Assembly: GCA_021787935.1 (NCBI GenBank) | Contig: JAJYLC010000015.1 | Coordinates: forward strand, 1-37,141 | Direction of reading: 5' to 3' | From: Chloroflexota bacterium | GTDB taxonomy: Bacteria > Chloroflexota > Dehalococcoidia > SZUA-161 | Length of the DNA stretch: 37,141 nucleotides | In this document: positions 25,295 through 33,724 of the stretch, piece by piece | How positions within the stretch are numbered: position 1 is the first letter of the stretch | How the letters are laid out: every line of letters begins with the position of its first letter | Notes under the pieces: model-generated | Database searches by the model: none | Told to the model about the DNA's origin: nothing | The model's input: only the letters and a program-made list of their open reading frames with translations | Translations under genes and position numbers: made by a program

Positions 25295-26236
25295 TCATTG
25301 GAAAACGTAGGTCGTTCCCACCGTATTGAGAAGGAACTTCTCCGGCATTTCGGCGGCGAACTGATTAATGGCTTTCCAGCCTGTGCAGTGCATAGGGACA
25401 ATGAAATCGGGGTTTATCTTTTTTATCTCGTCGATGGTTGGTCCGATTACCGGCTCGACCATCGGCCCGGTGAGATGGAACCCTCCCAGAACAGCATGTA
25501 CTCTGTCCGTTTGAGTTAGTTTCTGGGCATATTTTACTGTATTGATGATCCCGGCATGAGAACATCCGCCGATAATTACCAACCCTTTACCTTTAACCTT
25601 GACTACTAGCCCCTGGTCATCCCGGAAAGGGTCTGTAACCCAGTCGCCATTGACCTTAGCCTCAACCCAAGGAAGACCTTTCTCAAAATCCGTCACTCGC
25701 TCCACCTCCCCTGTAGCCAAGATCAGGCCTGAACCAAATGTAGAAGCTTCTTTTCTCCGCTGAATTTTCACCCCCGTTTTTTTCAAAGCAAGTTCATCTA
25801 GGCTAGGGAAGGCTATAATGACTCCTAAGTCTTTGATGTTGACACGACGCTCCAGAAAAGCATCCGAATGCAGGATAAGCGGCATGCCTTTCTTAGCTTT
25901 TTTTAACAATGCTACCAACCCTGTAAAATGGTCAAAATGACCATGACTCAAGAATACGGCTTCGACCTTGCTCAAGTCTGTACCCAGCGTGTCGGCATTG
26001 TGAAGTTGAGCAATCGGTGTCGCTCCACAGTCCATTATCACAGCGTGTTGTTCTGAACCTGCATAGACGTTGAGAAGAAGTGACAACCCGTGTTCGGCTA
26101 GAATTGCCGGTTTTAAGGGGTTTAACATGGGTCTCTTCAGCACTTCTGTGCTCTCGAGCAAGAGCACATCTGTGTAATTGTCCACAAGTACCGTAACCTC
26201 CAGTCTGTCTGTTTCCCGTAAATTCAATTTACCCAT
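25295..26236 (-). CDS. MBL-fold metallohydrolase, COG1237 group
   Basis: 313 residues from ATG 26236, preceded by GAGGAGGTGAATTC; the track start is 11 codons upstream. The metal motif LSHGHFDHFTG, the later GGCSHAGIINTVKYAQ and PMHCTGW place it in COG1237, the group named for 7,8-dihydropterin-6-yl-methyl-aminobenzene-phosphate synthase. Archaeal members act in methanopterin synthesis; bacterial members mostly have no known substrate. A hairpin-forming leader lies between about 60 and 110 bases upstream of the start. It lies upstream of the CrtI-like gene on the same strand. Confidence 0.88.
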   Translation of the reverse strand: MGKLNLRETDRLEVTVLVDNYTDVLLLESTEVLKRPMLNPLKPAILAEHGLSLLLNVYAGSEQHAVIMDCGATPIAQLHNADTLGTDLSKVEAVFLSHGHFDHFTGLVALLKKAKKGMPLILHSDAFLERRVNIKDLGVIIAFPSLDELALKKTGVKIQRRKEASTFGSGLILATGEVERVTDFEKGLPWVEAKVNGDWVTDPFRDDQGLVVKVKGKGLVIIGGCSHAGIINTVKYAQKLTQTDRVHAVLGGFHLTGPMVEPVIGPTIDEIKKINPDFIVPMHCTGWKAINQFAAEMPEKFLLNTVGTTYVFQ

Positions 26237-26301
26237 GAATTCACCTCCTCTTTTGCTGAAAAGTTTCACCCCGGAGTTGAGAATTCAAATGAATAATAAC
26301 C

Positions 26302-26345
26302 CTCTTGGGGTGACTTGTAAATTAGGTAGTTAATGTCACCAAGAG
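26302..26345 (-). promoter_or_regulatory. Hairpin in the leader of the MBL gene
   Basis: CTCTTGGGGTGAC and GTCACCAAGAG form an 11-bp stem with a 2-base bulge around a 20-base loop. It lies about 65-110 bases upstream of the minus-strand MBL start, where it could act as an attenuator, RNA stabiliser or 3'-end hairpin. No named riboswitch is recognisable. Confidence 0.35.
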
Positions 26346-26363
26346 AGGGTGGGAAAAACAAAA

Positions 26364-26404
26364 TCGGGGCGAGTGGATCGAACCATCGACCTCAGCGTCC
26401 CGAA
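26364..26404 (-). repeat. 3' fragment of a tRNA-Pro(CGG) gene, copy A
   Basis: On the minus strand CTTCGGGACGCTGAGGTC starts in the anticodon loop, followed by the T arm GATGG-TTCGATC-like sequence and the acceptor strand CGCCCCG with discriminator A. The 5' half is absent, so it cannot fold as a tRNA. A second copy in the same orientation lies 6.3 kb away. Such 3' halves are typical leftovers of integration into tRNA genes. Confidence 0.75.
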
Positions 26405-27092
26405 GGTTCCCATTATGGCAGCATTTAATGTTTTTGCTTGCTATTGTGCTTAACAGCGACTAATAAGGCTAGAAAGTGTGGGCTTCTCGCAACTAGGGTG
26501 TATTCACGTGGCGGGGCGACGTATTTCCACTTATCTGAAATTAACACAACCTACCGAGGCTATGGTGGATGCCTTCACACTTATCGATGTAGAACCAGTG
26601 TGCTCGCGTGTCGAGTGACGTGTTTTCTCCTGCCCAAAATCACGAGTTTCCCCAGATGTTTGGGAACTCCGCTATAAAGTAAACTTTAGTTTATAACACA
26701 AGGCCCACGAGTAGCGGCCTAATCTATGGGAAAGAGGCGGTAATTAAGATATCAATGCGAAAACTCAGCGATGATTGCTCTATTTATCACTCTGGTGAAG
26801 CTGTCAGTTGTAGCTGCCTCAGCAAAGGCTCAGGTGCTAATCGAGGTGATGCCAGACACAAGTGTTAAGAAGTCACATGGTATCTGTGTTATCTCATACC
26901 GGTTTGAGAAGGTAAAGGCAGGGTCTTACGTATCAGTACGACGCGGTTCACAGAGCTTGAAGTGAATCAAACAAATTGAGATAAAGGAGGTGGTTGCTAG
27001 GGAAAGAAAAAGTTTAAGGGGTCTTAATTTATAAGAACAGTTGGTAAAAATTACCTGGTAAACAACAAAATTACGAAAGGAGAGCCGAACCA

Positions 27093-28097
27093 ATGAAAAA
27101 GATTATTGCTCTGATGGGAACTGCTGCAATTCTAAGCGCAGTCATAGCTCTAGTAGCCCTTCCATTGGGAGCCAGCGCGGCCACGGCCGGCGGCACTGGC
27201 CTTACCGCAGCGATTGTTGCAACTTCGGGTCAGATAATCTCTGGGACCATAGATGCAACTGGTTATGACCTAGGGATATACATCGGGCCGGGTGTCCACA
27301 ATGTTTTGGTGACGGGAGCCAACGTCACCGGAGCCAATGATGAAGGAATCCTGGTCCAGGATGCTTCGAACATTGTTATCGAAAATAGTACAATATCGGG
27401 TAACGGCGGCAATGCTACTCCTGGCATCATAGAGAACAAAGCCATAATGTTGGTAGGAACTACAAACTGTCTGGTCAAAAACAACATTGTAAAAGACAAC
27501 ATGCACGGCGGTATAGGCGTGGAGGCCGATAGCCCGGCTCTTGACCCCGGCGCTCCAACCCCCAGCGCAACCGCTCCAATGGCGGGCACAGGGAACGTCG
27601 TAACAGGTAATCTTGTCCAGGACAACGGGTTCGACTGTGGAATAGTCGTCGCACCCAACACGCCAGGAGGCACCGTCTCTAATAACATTGTCTCAAAGAA
27701 TGCTGTTGTGATCACAACGATTGGGGTCGGCGGCATAGTCGTGGGCGCGGGCAATCCGGATGTTCCTCTACCCACGACGGCAACGGATAACATTGTCCTC
27801 GATAACGTGGTAAACGGTGGCCTGCTGGCGGGTGTTGTAGTTCACAGTTGGCTTGGCGGCACGATATCAGGCACCCAAATAATCGGCAACGTGTTATCGG
27901 ACAACGGCTACGTGGTCTCTGGGAACACGACCGGCATCGAAATTTTTGCGGAGGCACCTTTTGGCACTATCACCGGCACACAGGTGCTCAACGATAGCGT
28001 CTCGAACGACTACTATGGCGTCTGGCACATCGGCGATACGGGCACGCACATCGCCCACCTCACGACTAGCAGTGTAACAGTCCCCGTTTTTCCATAG
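27093..28097 (+). CDS. Secreted right-handed parallel beta-helix protein
   Basis: 334 residues. A clear signal peptide (KKIIALMGTAAILSAVIALVALP, cleavage probably after GASA near residue 29) targets it outside. The body is a run of short repeats of the parallel beta-helix type (NIVIENSTISGNGG, CLVKNNIVKDN, TVSNNIVSKN, ATDNIVLDNVV) spaced about 22-30 residues, rich in Asn, Val and Gly. Such proteins bind or cleave polysaccharides or act as surface structures; no catalytic acids are obvious. The start is supported by GAAAGGAGAG. A strong hairpin follows the stop. It lies inside the tRNA-fragment-flanked region. Confidence 0.82.
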   Translation: MKKIIALMGTAAILSAVIALVALPLGASAATAGGTGLTAAIVATSGQIISGTIDATGYDLGIYIGPGVHNVLVTGANVTGANDEGILVQDASNIVIENSTISGNGGNATPGIIENKAIMLVGTTNCLVKNNIVKDNMHGGIGVEADSPALDPGAPTPSATAPMAGTGNVVTGNLVQDNGFDCGIVVAPNTPGGTVSNNIVSKNAVVITTIGVGGIVVGAGNPDVPLPTTATDNIVLDNVVNGGLLAGVVVHSWLGGTISGTQIIGNVLSDNGYVVSGNTTGIEIFAEAPFGTITGTQVLNDSVSNDYYGVWHIGDTGTHIAHLTTSSVTVPVFP

Positions 28098-28108
28098 GTA
28101 TTCCCAAG

Positions 28109-28140
28109 GCAGGTGGTAGCTCTGCCAAGCTACCACCTGC
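28109..28140 (+). terminator. Hairpin after the beta-helix protein gene
   Basis: GCAGGTGGTAGCT and AGCTACCACCTGC form a perfect 13-bp stem around CTGCCA, 11 bases after the stop codon. The tail TTAAG is not a strong T tract, so termination may be partial or the hairpin may protect the mRNA 3' end. Confidence 0.65.
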
Positions 28141-28381
28141 TTAAGCCTCATAGCGAGGTGCTCTCACGATGGGCAAAATCAAAAAAGCAGAAAATAATAC
28201 GCGCAGGCCTTCGGTCTAATGGGGTGTTTCCCCCTTTTTCCCCAAAGATGATACCCCGATTCGACGGAAAATCTCATCGTACATCACTCACTCCACTTGC
28301 CTGGCAGACAATTCACGGAGAAGACGGACAAGTATATATGTTGAAAACAGGGAAAATAAATCTCAAATGGGTGACTTAAAC

Positions 28382-28516
28382 ATGGCAGAGCTTGATCTGA
28401 TTAAATTGATCGCGCATTTCGCCCAATTGGACAAGGCCGAGGGAAAGATCACTAAGAGTTTATTTTCGTTAGTGTCTGCTGAGCTTCTTTTGAAAGAGCT
28501 TGTGCTATTTATTTAA
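28382..28516 (+). CDS. Doubtful small ORF, 44 residues
   Basis: ATG 28382 to TAA reads MAELDLIKLIAHFAQLDKAEG followed by a second helix-like stretch. The predicted helical, amphipathic composition is protein-like, but only a weak GGTGA lies upstream and I know no homologue. It may be a remnant or chance. Confidence 0.2.
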   Translation: MAELDLIKLIAHFAQLDKAEGKITKSLFSLVSAELLLKELVLFI

Positions 28517-28534
28517 TTCTGTAATTATTTACTA

Positions 28535-28540
28535 TATAAT
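28535..28540 (+). promoter_or_regulatory. Candidate -10 box for the GH31 gene
   Basis: A perfect TATAAT ends 10 bases before ATG 28551. Transcription would begin at or just before the start codon, giving a leaderless or nearly leaderless mRNA, which would explain the absence of a ribosome binding site. The -35 region (TTTAAT) is weak. Confidence 0.4.
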
Positions 28541-28550
28541 TCTATTCGAA

Positions 28551-30659
28551 ATGAAGCCAGATGAGTCTAAAATTCATACAAGGCCGATAAAGTATTCGAT
28601 TAAGGCATCGAATAATAAGGGTGTATCTGTTTTTTATCCGCCCGAATTAGACAAAAACCAAGCGATACCCTCTATGGCGCTGCTCAAAGAAGCCTGGGAA
28701 ATCACCTCTAATCCACCACCTGAGACTATAGCGCCATACTTCTATACCGATGGCACTAAAAACTGCGCTTTCATTGAAATAGAAGAAGGAACAAGCCTCT
28801 ACGGAACCGGCGAAGTAGCTGGGCCACTGCTCAGAAACGGTAAAGAAATAACTCTCTGGAATTCCGGCAATCTCGTCTTTAAAAAAGACCGCGGCAGAAG
28901 GCTCCAGCAATCGCATCCCTGGGTTTTGGCCGTGCGAAGAGATGGCAGCGCTTTCGGCGTTATCGCCGACACGACCTGGCGTCTGAAAATCGACCTGAGA
29001 AACGGGATACGTTTTATCTCAGACGGCCCTGCGTTCCCGGTTATCGTTATCCAGGGAAAATCGCCACAGGAAATTATGAACGGTTTGGCGGAATTGACAG
29101 GAACAATATCAATGCCGCCCATATGGGCTCTCGGGTTTCACCAGTGTCGCTGGTCGTATTACCCCGACTCACGTGTGCGTGAGATTGCAGATGAATTCCG
29201 CAAAAGAAAGATACCCTGCGATGTCGTTTGGTTGGATATCGACTACATGGACGAGCACCGTGTATTCACATTCAGCCCCAAGCACTTTCCTGACCCTAAA
29301 GCCACTAATAGATATCTGCATGACAGAGGATTCAAATCAGTCTGGATAATCGACCCTGGCGTCAAAATTAAAAAAGGTTACTCGGTCTATGACTTCGGAA
29401 GCAAAAATGACGTCTGGGTAAAGAGCGCTGATGGCAAAGAATACAAAGGGATGGTCTGGCCCGGTATGTGTGTTTTTCCCGACTTCACACGGCCGGAGAC
29501 GAGGAAATGGTGGGCAGAGCTATACAAGGATTTCCTGGCACAAGGCATTGACGGGGTCTGGATTGATATGAACGAACCCTATATCTTTAATGGGCCTGAC
29601 CAATCAATGCCTCTGGATAACATTCATCGTGGAGGAGGTGGACTCCCACGGGGCAGCCATGCCCAGTATCACAATATCTACGGCATGTTGATGGCCAGGG
29701 CGACCCGCGAAGGAATCACCAAGTTTTGCCCTGATAAGCGGCCCTTTGTACTCACTCGTTCCAATTTCCTGGGCGGACATCGTTATGCCGCTACCTGGAC
29801 GGGGGACAATGAACCGAGTTGGAAACACCTGAGGATGTCAATTCCGATGGCTTTGAACCTGGGTTTATCAGGCCAGCCCTTCAATGGAGCCGACATCGGC
29901 GGATTCTTCGGCGATACAAATCCTGAATTGTTCGCACACTGGATGGCCGTCGGGGCATTCTATCCTTTCGCACGAGCTCACACATTTAAGATGGCAAAAG
30001 ATAAGGAACCCTGGGCTTTCGGTAAAAAAGTTGAGGCCGTCTCCCGAATCGCTCTGGAAAGACGCTATCGTCTGCTTCCCTATATCTATACACTATTCCG
30101 TGAAGCAGCAATAAACGGGATGCCAGTAGTGAGGCCAGTATTCTTTGCAGACCCCAAAGACGCTGACCTGCGTGCGGAAGAAGAGGCTTTTCTACTCGGT
30201 GGGGATTTGGTGGTAGTGCCCAAATGGGCTAAGCATCCGAAATTACCCAAAGGAATCTGGCATAGTATTTCATTGGTAGGTGAAGACAGCGCCAACGACA
30301 AATATCAGCCAAATCTTTTAATACGTGGTGGGTCAATAGTACCGCTGGGGAGAATTATCCAGAATACTACCGAGAAATCGCTTAATCCACTTACCTTGCT
30401 GGTCTGTCTTGACGAACTCGGGAAAGCCAAAGGTGTACTATATGAAGATGCCGGTGACGGCTACGGTTATCAACACGGCCAATATCTGCTCACGACTTAC
30501 AGCGCAGAAAAGCAGGGTAATAAAGTCATCGTCAAAATCGCCGATGAAGAAGGTAGCATGAAGCGTCCTGAGCGCACGACCAACATTGAAATAGTAACAG
30601 GCCGCCGTGCCGTAAGAGCAAATGGTGCCGAGACAGACGGTATTACTGTAGAAATATGA
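28551..30659 (+). CDS. Glycoside hydrolase family 31 alpha-glucosidase
   Basis: 702 residues from ATG 28551. The track start is 17 codons earlier and adds only an AT-rich hydrophobic run, so the ATG is preferred. GH31 enzymes release alpha-linked glucose or xylose by a retaining mechanism. The nucleophile is Asp339 in WIDMNEP and the acid/base Asp419 in WTGDNEPSW. GFHQCRWSYY and the substrate-site Asp in DVVWLDIDYMD are also typical. N-terminal beta-sandwich, catalytic barrel and C-terminal beta domains are all represented. There is no signal peptide, so it is cytoplasmic, where it could act on maltooligosaccharides or stored glucan. Alpha-xylosidase is an alternative. Confidence 0.93.
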   Translation: MKPDESKIHTRPIKYSIKASNNKGVSVFYPPELDKNQAIPSMALLKEAWEITSNPPPETIAPYFYTDGTKNCAFIEIEEGTSLYGTGEVAGPLLRNGKEITLWNSGNLVFKKDRGRRLQQSHPWVLAVRRDGSAFGVIADTTWRLKIDLRNGIRFISDGPAFPVIVIQGKSPQEIMNGLAELTGTISMPPIWALGFHQCRWSYYPDSRVREIADEFRKRKIPCDVVWLDIDYMDEHRVFTFSPKHFPDPKATNRYLHDRGFKSVWIIDPGVKIKKGYSVYDFGSKNDVWVKSADGKEYKGMVWPGMCVFPDFTRPETRKWWAELYKDFLAQGIDGVWIDMNEPYIFNGPDQSMPLDNIHRGGGGLPRGSHAQYHNIYGMLMARATREGITKFCPDKRPFVLTRSNFLGGHRYAATWTGDNEPSWKHLRMSIPMALNLGLSGQPFNGADIGGFFGDTNPELFAHWMAVGAFYPFARAHTFKMAKDKEPWAFGKKVEAVSRIALERRYRLLPYIYTLFREAAINGMPVVRPVFFADPKDADLRAEEEAFLLGGDLVVVPKWAKHPKLPKGIWHSISLVGEDSANDKYQPNLLIRGGSIVPLGRIIQNTTEKSLNPLTLLVCLDELGKAKGVLYEDAGDGYGYQHGQYLLTTYSAEKQGNKVIVKIADEEGSMKRPERTTNIEIVTGRRAVRANGAETDGITVEI

Positions 30660-30708
30660 GAGTTTTCTGATGTACCTGCTTCGATAGGATCTGAGAGTTA
30701 AGGGCAAA

Positions 30709-31338
30709 TTATTGAGGGCGTAGCAAATTCACTGCCGCCACCCCACCGAGAGCGACTATGCGTTTGTCTATCTGCAATTTCGTCTCAGAGAGCAGAGGCG
30801 CCAGCCCTCCTCGTTTTTGATAGACACGGTAATTCGCGTAATGCTCCCGCCCCACGCCCATTTCCACAAGCCTTCTCGGAATTCTGAGTAGGTTGCCCGG
30901 AATAAACGAGTAAGGCCCGAAATGGTAATCTATCAAGAGGATACGCCCATCCTCTTTCAGCACGCGCTTACACTCGATCAAAACAGTCGGCCGTAATGAG
31001 GCAGGCAATTCGTGAAGTACTAACACCAGGGTGATGAAGTCAAACATCCGGTCAGGAAAGTTCATGTGTGAGATATCCTGTAACGATAATTCAGCAGTGT
31101 CACCTAGTTTCCGGCGTGCAGCATCCAGCATGACGGGTGAGGCGTCAACCCCGTACAATTTGCAGCCGGGTCTGCTCAATAATTTTAGTTGTGTCCCTGT
31201 TCCGCACCCTGCATCGAGAATGTAGATATTCTCTCGAGGAGGATAAAGCCTCAAACCGATTCTTCGTAATATGCCTGCCGGAGGCTCTGCCACCAGGTCA
31301 TATATCCTGACAATACGGCGGTAAGGATCTTTTTTCAT
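30709..31338 (-). CDS. Class I SAM-dependent methyltransferase
   Basis: 209 residues from ATG 31338, with AGG 8 bases upstream; the track start is a TTG 13 codons earlier. Motif I is YILDAGCGTGTQLKLL, the acidic loop reads YGVDASPVMLDAARRK, and RMFDFITLVLVLHELPA and RVLKEDGRILLIDYHFGPY follow in the usual order. The domain is UbiE/Methyltransf_11-like; substrate unknown. The N-terminal KDPYRRIVRIYDL resembles methyltransferases acting on quinone or lipid-like substrates. It lies 73 bases after the start of the nitroreductase-family gene's 3' end on the same strand. Confidence 0.88.
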   Translation of the reverse strand: MKKDPYRRIVRIYDLVAEPPAGILRRIGLRLYPPRENIYILDAGCGTGTQLKLLSRPGCKLYGVDASPVMLDAARRKLGDTAELSLQDISHMNFPDRMFDFITLVLVLHELPASLRPTVLIECKRVLKEDGRILLIDYHFGPYSFIPGNLLRIPRRLVEMGVGREHYANYRVYQKRGGLAPLLSETKLQIDKRIVALGGVAAVNLLRPQ

Positions 31339-31411
31339 AACAAGGCCTATTGGGTATCTTCTGTATGCACTCGCCAAACGAGGGTCAGATTCACTAGGCC
31401 ACCAATTTTCA

Positions 31412-32275
31412 TCATAACGCTTTCCATGTCGCTATGTATTCAGCATCCCCCAATTCCCTTGCCGGCATCGCTACTTCCCATTTGCCGGCAAGGCCTCTTT
31501 CCCTGGCACTAAGCTCAAAGTGGCACATCGCAATGCCCATATCTATAAGCTGAAGATCTATCTTCCCATTGAATTTGTTATAGCCCAACGTCCTCTTCAA
31601 ATAAAAATTAAAAGCTCCCTGCTGCTTCTGGTAGACGATCCTCCAAGGCTGATTGTTTGAGGCCGAAGGTCCCAGCCTCACGGATTCAAGCGGCACTGCA
31701 TAGCCCCCTACCGATTCTTTAGACAGAGGGTTGTTTACGTTTCCATCGAAAAACAATTCTGCCCAGGGTTTTCGATGGTCGGAATTGGCAAAACGCCTGA
31801 CTGCCCTCTCTCTCACAGTTCTTCTATCGCGAGCGTAACCAATCGGGCTAATCGCGGGCACAATCTCATCGTCTGAGGCATTTATGCTCTTTGCGAAATT
31901 CGTCCGTTTAAACGTGCCTCCCATCCAGCAGGTGCCCAATCCCAGATTCGTCGCTGTGAGTATAACTTTCTCAAAGCAATGTCCGAGATCGACGAAGGCT
32001 CTTCCATTAGGGATTCCCTCGAGGCCGTCCTTAATGGCGCTCACAATGAATGATTTCGCCCCGCTGGCAAACCCGTAGGTACCGAGGCTTCTGGCCTCAT
32101 TTTTGTCTAGCTCCGAGAAATCAATCAGGGCAAACCGCACTTGATGGCCGAAGGGACCCTTGTTGGGGGACTGAAGCACATCCATTATCTTTTGCTTCTT
32201 CTCCTGCTCAATCGGCTCATCTGTATAGGATCTCACTGAGACCCGCTTATTAATTGCCTCAATCATCGATTCCAT
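31412..32275 (-). CDS. Nitroreductase family protein
   Basis: 287 residues of the FMN-dependent nitroreductase fold. The start motif is INKRVSVRSYTDEPIEQEKK, typical of the family, and GLGTCWMGGTFKR and SASNNQPWRIVYQK mark the flavin-binding parts. At 287 residues it is longer than the 180-220 of standard members and resembles the TM1586-like putative nitroreductases. Possible reactions include reduction of nitro compounds, quinones or flavins, or dehalogenation; none can be read from sequence. It is the upstream gene of a pair with the methyltransferase and lies inside the tRNA-fragment-flanked region. Confidence 0.85.
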   Translation of the reverse strand: MESMIEAINKRVSVRSYTDEPIEQEKKQKIMDVLQSPNKGPFGHQVRFALIDFSELDKNEARSLGTYGFASGAKSFIVSAIKDGLEGIPNGRAFVDLGHCFEKVILTATNLGLGTCWMGGTFKRTNFAKSINASDDEIVPAISPIGYARDRRTVRERAVRRFANSDHRKPWAELFFDGNVNNPLSKESVGGYAVPLESVRLGPSASNNQPWRIVYQKQQGAFNFYLKRTLGYNKFNGKIDLQLIDMGIAMCHFELSARERGLAGKWEVAMPARELGDAEYIATWKAL

Positions 32276-33256
32276 TAAATTAGACTCCTCAGTTTAGTTT
32301 CCAGGATAACACACTAATGTTAGCTTGCCAGCCAGATGCTTTCAGCGACTTTAGTCACATAATTGTCGTCTCGCCTGAGGTAATTAAAACCGTCCGCACC
32401 TCAAAAACCGCTGTTTCAGTTCTATGGTTGCAGGTATCGTCCCCTTTGGTGTTATTCTGAGGGCCAGGTCATGCTGGTAATTTCTGTCCCCAAGGGCTAC
32501 TTTTTCGCTCCAATCTCTGATTTACTGCCATCCCTGATCGCCGTGGCTGAACAAAATAAACGATTGTGCAATCTACACAAGGTTCAGGGAAGTTATAAGC
32601 ACTTCTACATTTTCCTTTGCTGCAGGAATGACAGGCTAATGTCAGGAAAAGGTGGTATGTGGGCAAAAAAATCGGGGCGAGTGGATTTGAACCACCGACC
32701 TCAGCGTTCTGAAGGTTTTATTACAGCATCATTCAATACCTGATGGCTTCTGTATCACTTGCTCAAGCGCCGCGCAAAGCACAAAGATGCAGACTTGTCG
32801 AAACGAGTGTATGCCTGACTTTTAATCAGGGTGTCGATGGGAAGAATTATCAACTCTACTTTGAGATTTGTTCAAGATTTGCTCCAACCTAGATTATATG
32901 AAAAGTGCTAGGAGCTTATCTAGGAGGTAAACCAGTTATAAAAAACCTCAGGTGATCTCCCCAGTCTCCTTAAGTCTCCGCTCTCATTGAACCCTTTGGT
33001 TTCCTACTCAGGTCCTCCTGCGGATTGGCCATTCTAACTGGTTTGCCCACCCGAGGCTATATATTAATATACCAATTTTTGTGGACCTTGTCAAGTTAAA
33101 TGTATGCTGGGTAGTGTATTATTTTGAAATCATAGATTGGTGAGCCTCAGTCAGTTAGACCAAAACTCCCCCAACAGGCGGATACCATTGTTGAATGAAA
33201 GGGGAAAGTATCAAACCGCCCCTTTTCATCTATTGATATATGGTCAGTTCGCCCGC
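32276..33256. other. Gene-poor region with tRNA fragment copy B
   Basis: 981 bases without a convincing gene. The tRNA-Pro 3' fragment at 32672-32713 is the main feature. An exact 10-base inverted pair AAACCAGTTA (32929-32938) and TAACTGGTTT (33035-33044) lies about 100 bases apart. Track ORFs at 32471 and 33137 are shadows. Confidence 0.5.
32672..32713 (-). repeat. 3' fragment of a tRNA-Pro(CGG) gene, copy B
   Basis: Minus-strand sequence AACGCTGAGGTC, the T arm GGTGG-TTCAAAT-CCACT and acceptor CGCCCCG plus A match the 3' half of tRNA-Pro(CGG). The anticodon loop reads TTCAGAA here rather than TTCGGGA, so it is more decayed there than copy A, but its T arm is intact. It has the same orientation as copy A and shares sequence past the tRNA edge (GAAGGTT then ATTA..CAGCAT-like). 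No 5' half is present. Confidence 0.75.
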
Positions 33257-33724
33257 TTATGGTACCGTGAAGTTCAAAGGTGCAGCGTCGAAAATATCCC
33301 GAGCACCAAAATAAACATTGCTGGCGACCAACATGCAACTTTGCGGCCCAGAACCCAACCAAGGTTCTTGAAGCGTAGACACAGGAATCCAGATATTTGG
33401 GTTGATACCTCGCCCTGCCGCATCGGTAGTCAACATCCCTATGGCATACGCCATGGTCCAAGTGGTCCAAGTTGGCCCATTAAATAAACCAATGCTGTAG
33501 GTGGTATTGGGACGCCCACCTGTAATGTAGAAGGTCAATCTGAGGTCGCCTGCACCGTTCTGGTTGTAAGTACAGAATCCAGCCACTGGTCCTAAATTAT
33601 CAATTGTCCCGTCAGCCGTATCATGTATCGCTGCGACGTGATGTGTGGTTTTAGCGAAGGCGGGTGCAATAAATACCGATGAGATAGCTATAACCAATAG
33701 GACTACGGCTAGTACCTTTTTCAT
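33257..33724 (-). CDS. Secreted hypothetical protein
   Basis: 155 residues with a clear signal peptide (KKVLAVVLLVIAISSVFIAPAFA, cleavage after AFA near residue 24). The mature part of about 130 residues is rich in Gly, Thr, Asn and aromatic residues, with FYITGGRPNTTYSIGLFNGP suggesting a beta-sandwich domain, and two cysteines that could pair. No family recognised. AGGAGGATAAA precedes the ATG. It stands alone just outside the copy B fragment. Confidence 0.75.
   Translation of the reverse strand: MKKVLAVVLLVIAISSVFIAPAFAKTTHHVAAIHDTADGTIDNLGPVAGFCTYNQNGAGDLRLTFYITGGRPNTTYSIGLFNGPTWTTWTMAYAIGMLTTDAAGRGINPNIWIPVSTLQEPWLGSGPQSCMLVASNVYFGARDIFDAAPLNFTVP

Larger units (their letters stand above)
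26237..27092. other. Gene-poor stretch holding a tRNA fragment and leader elements
   Basis: 856 bases without a convincing gene. It contains the hairpin at 26302-26345 and the tRNA-Pro 3' fragment at 26364-26404. An isolated strong ribosome-binding-like AAAGGAGGTGG near 26986 is followed by TTG and an immediate TAG, so nothing is made from it. Short ORFs at 26438 and 26771 lack start sites and protein-like composition. Confidence 0.5.
28098..28550. other. Intergenic region upstream of the GH31 gene
   Basis: 453 bases holding the hairpin at 28109-28140, a doubtful 44-codon ORF at 28382-28516 and the AT-rich promoter-like sequence directly before the GH31 start. Confidence 0.5.

Noticed and set aside
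26364-26445. Intact tRNA gene at copy A or copy B
   Set aside because: No matching CGGGGCG-type 5' acceptor strand or D arm lies within 90 bases of either fragment, and the 5' anticodon strand does not pair.
27263-27793. 176-aa minus-strand ORF
   Set aside because: Antisense shadow of the repetitive beta-helix gene; its composition is driven by the sense repeats.
28113-28379. 88-aa plus-strand ORF
   Set aside because: Starts within the hairpin after the beta-helix gene, has no ribosome binding site and no protein-like pattern.
32471-32743. ORF ending GRVDLNHRPQRSEGF (+)
   Set aside because: Antisense reading of the tRNA-Pro 3' fragment plus unrelated sequence.
32929-33044. Inverted 10-mers AAACCAGTTA/TAACTGGTTT as a mobile element
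   Set aside because: No target duplication or transposase is present and the enclosed 96 bases show no known structure; noted only within the region entry.
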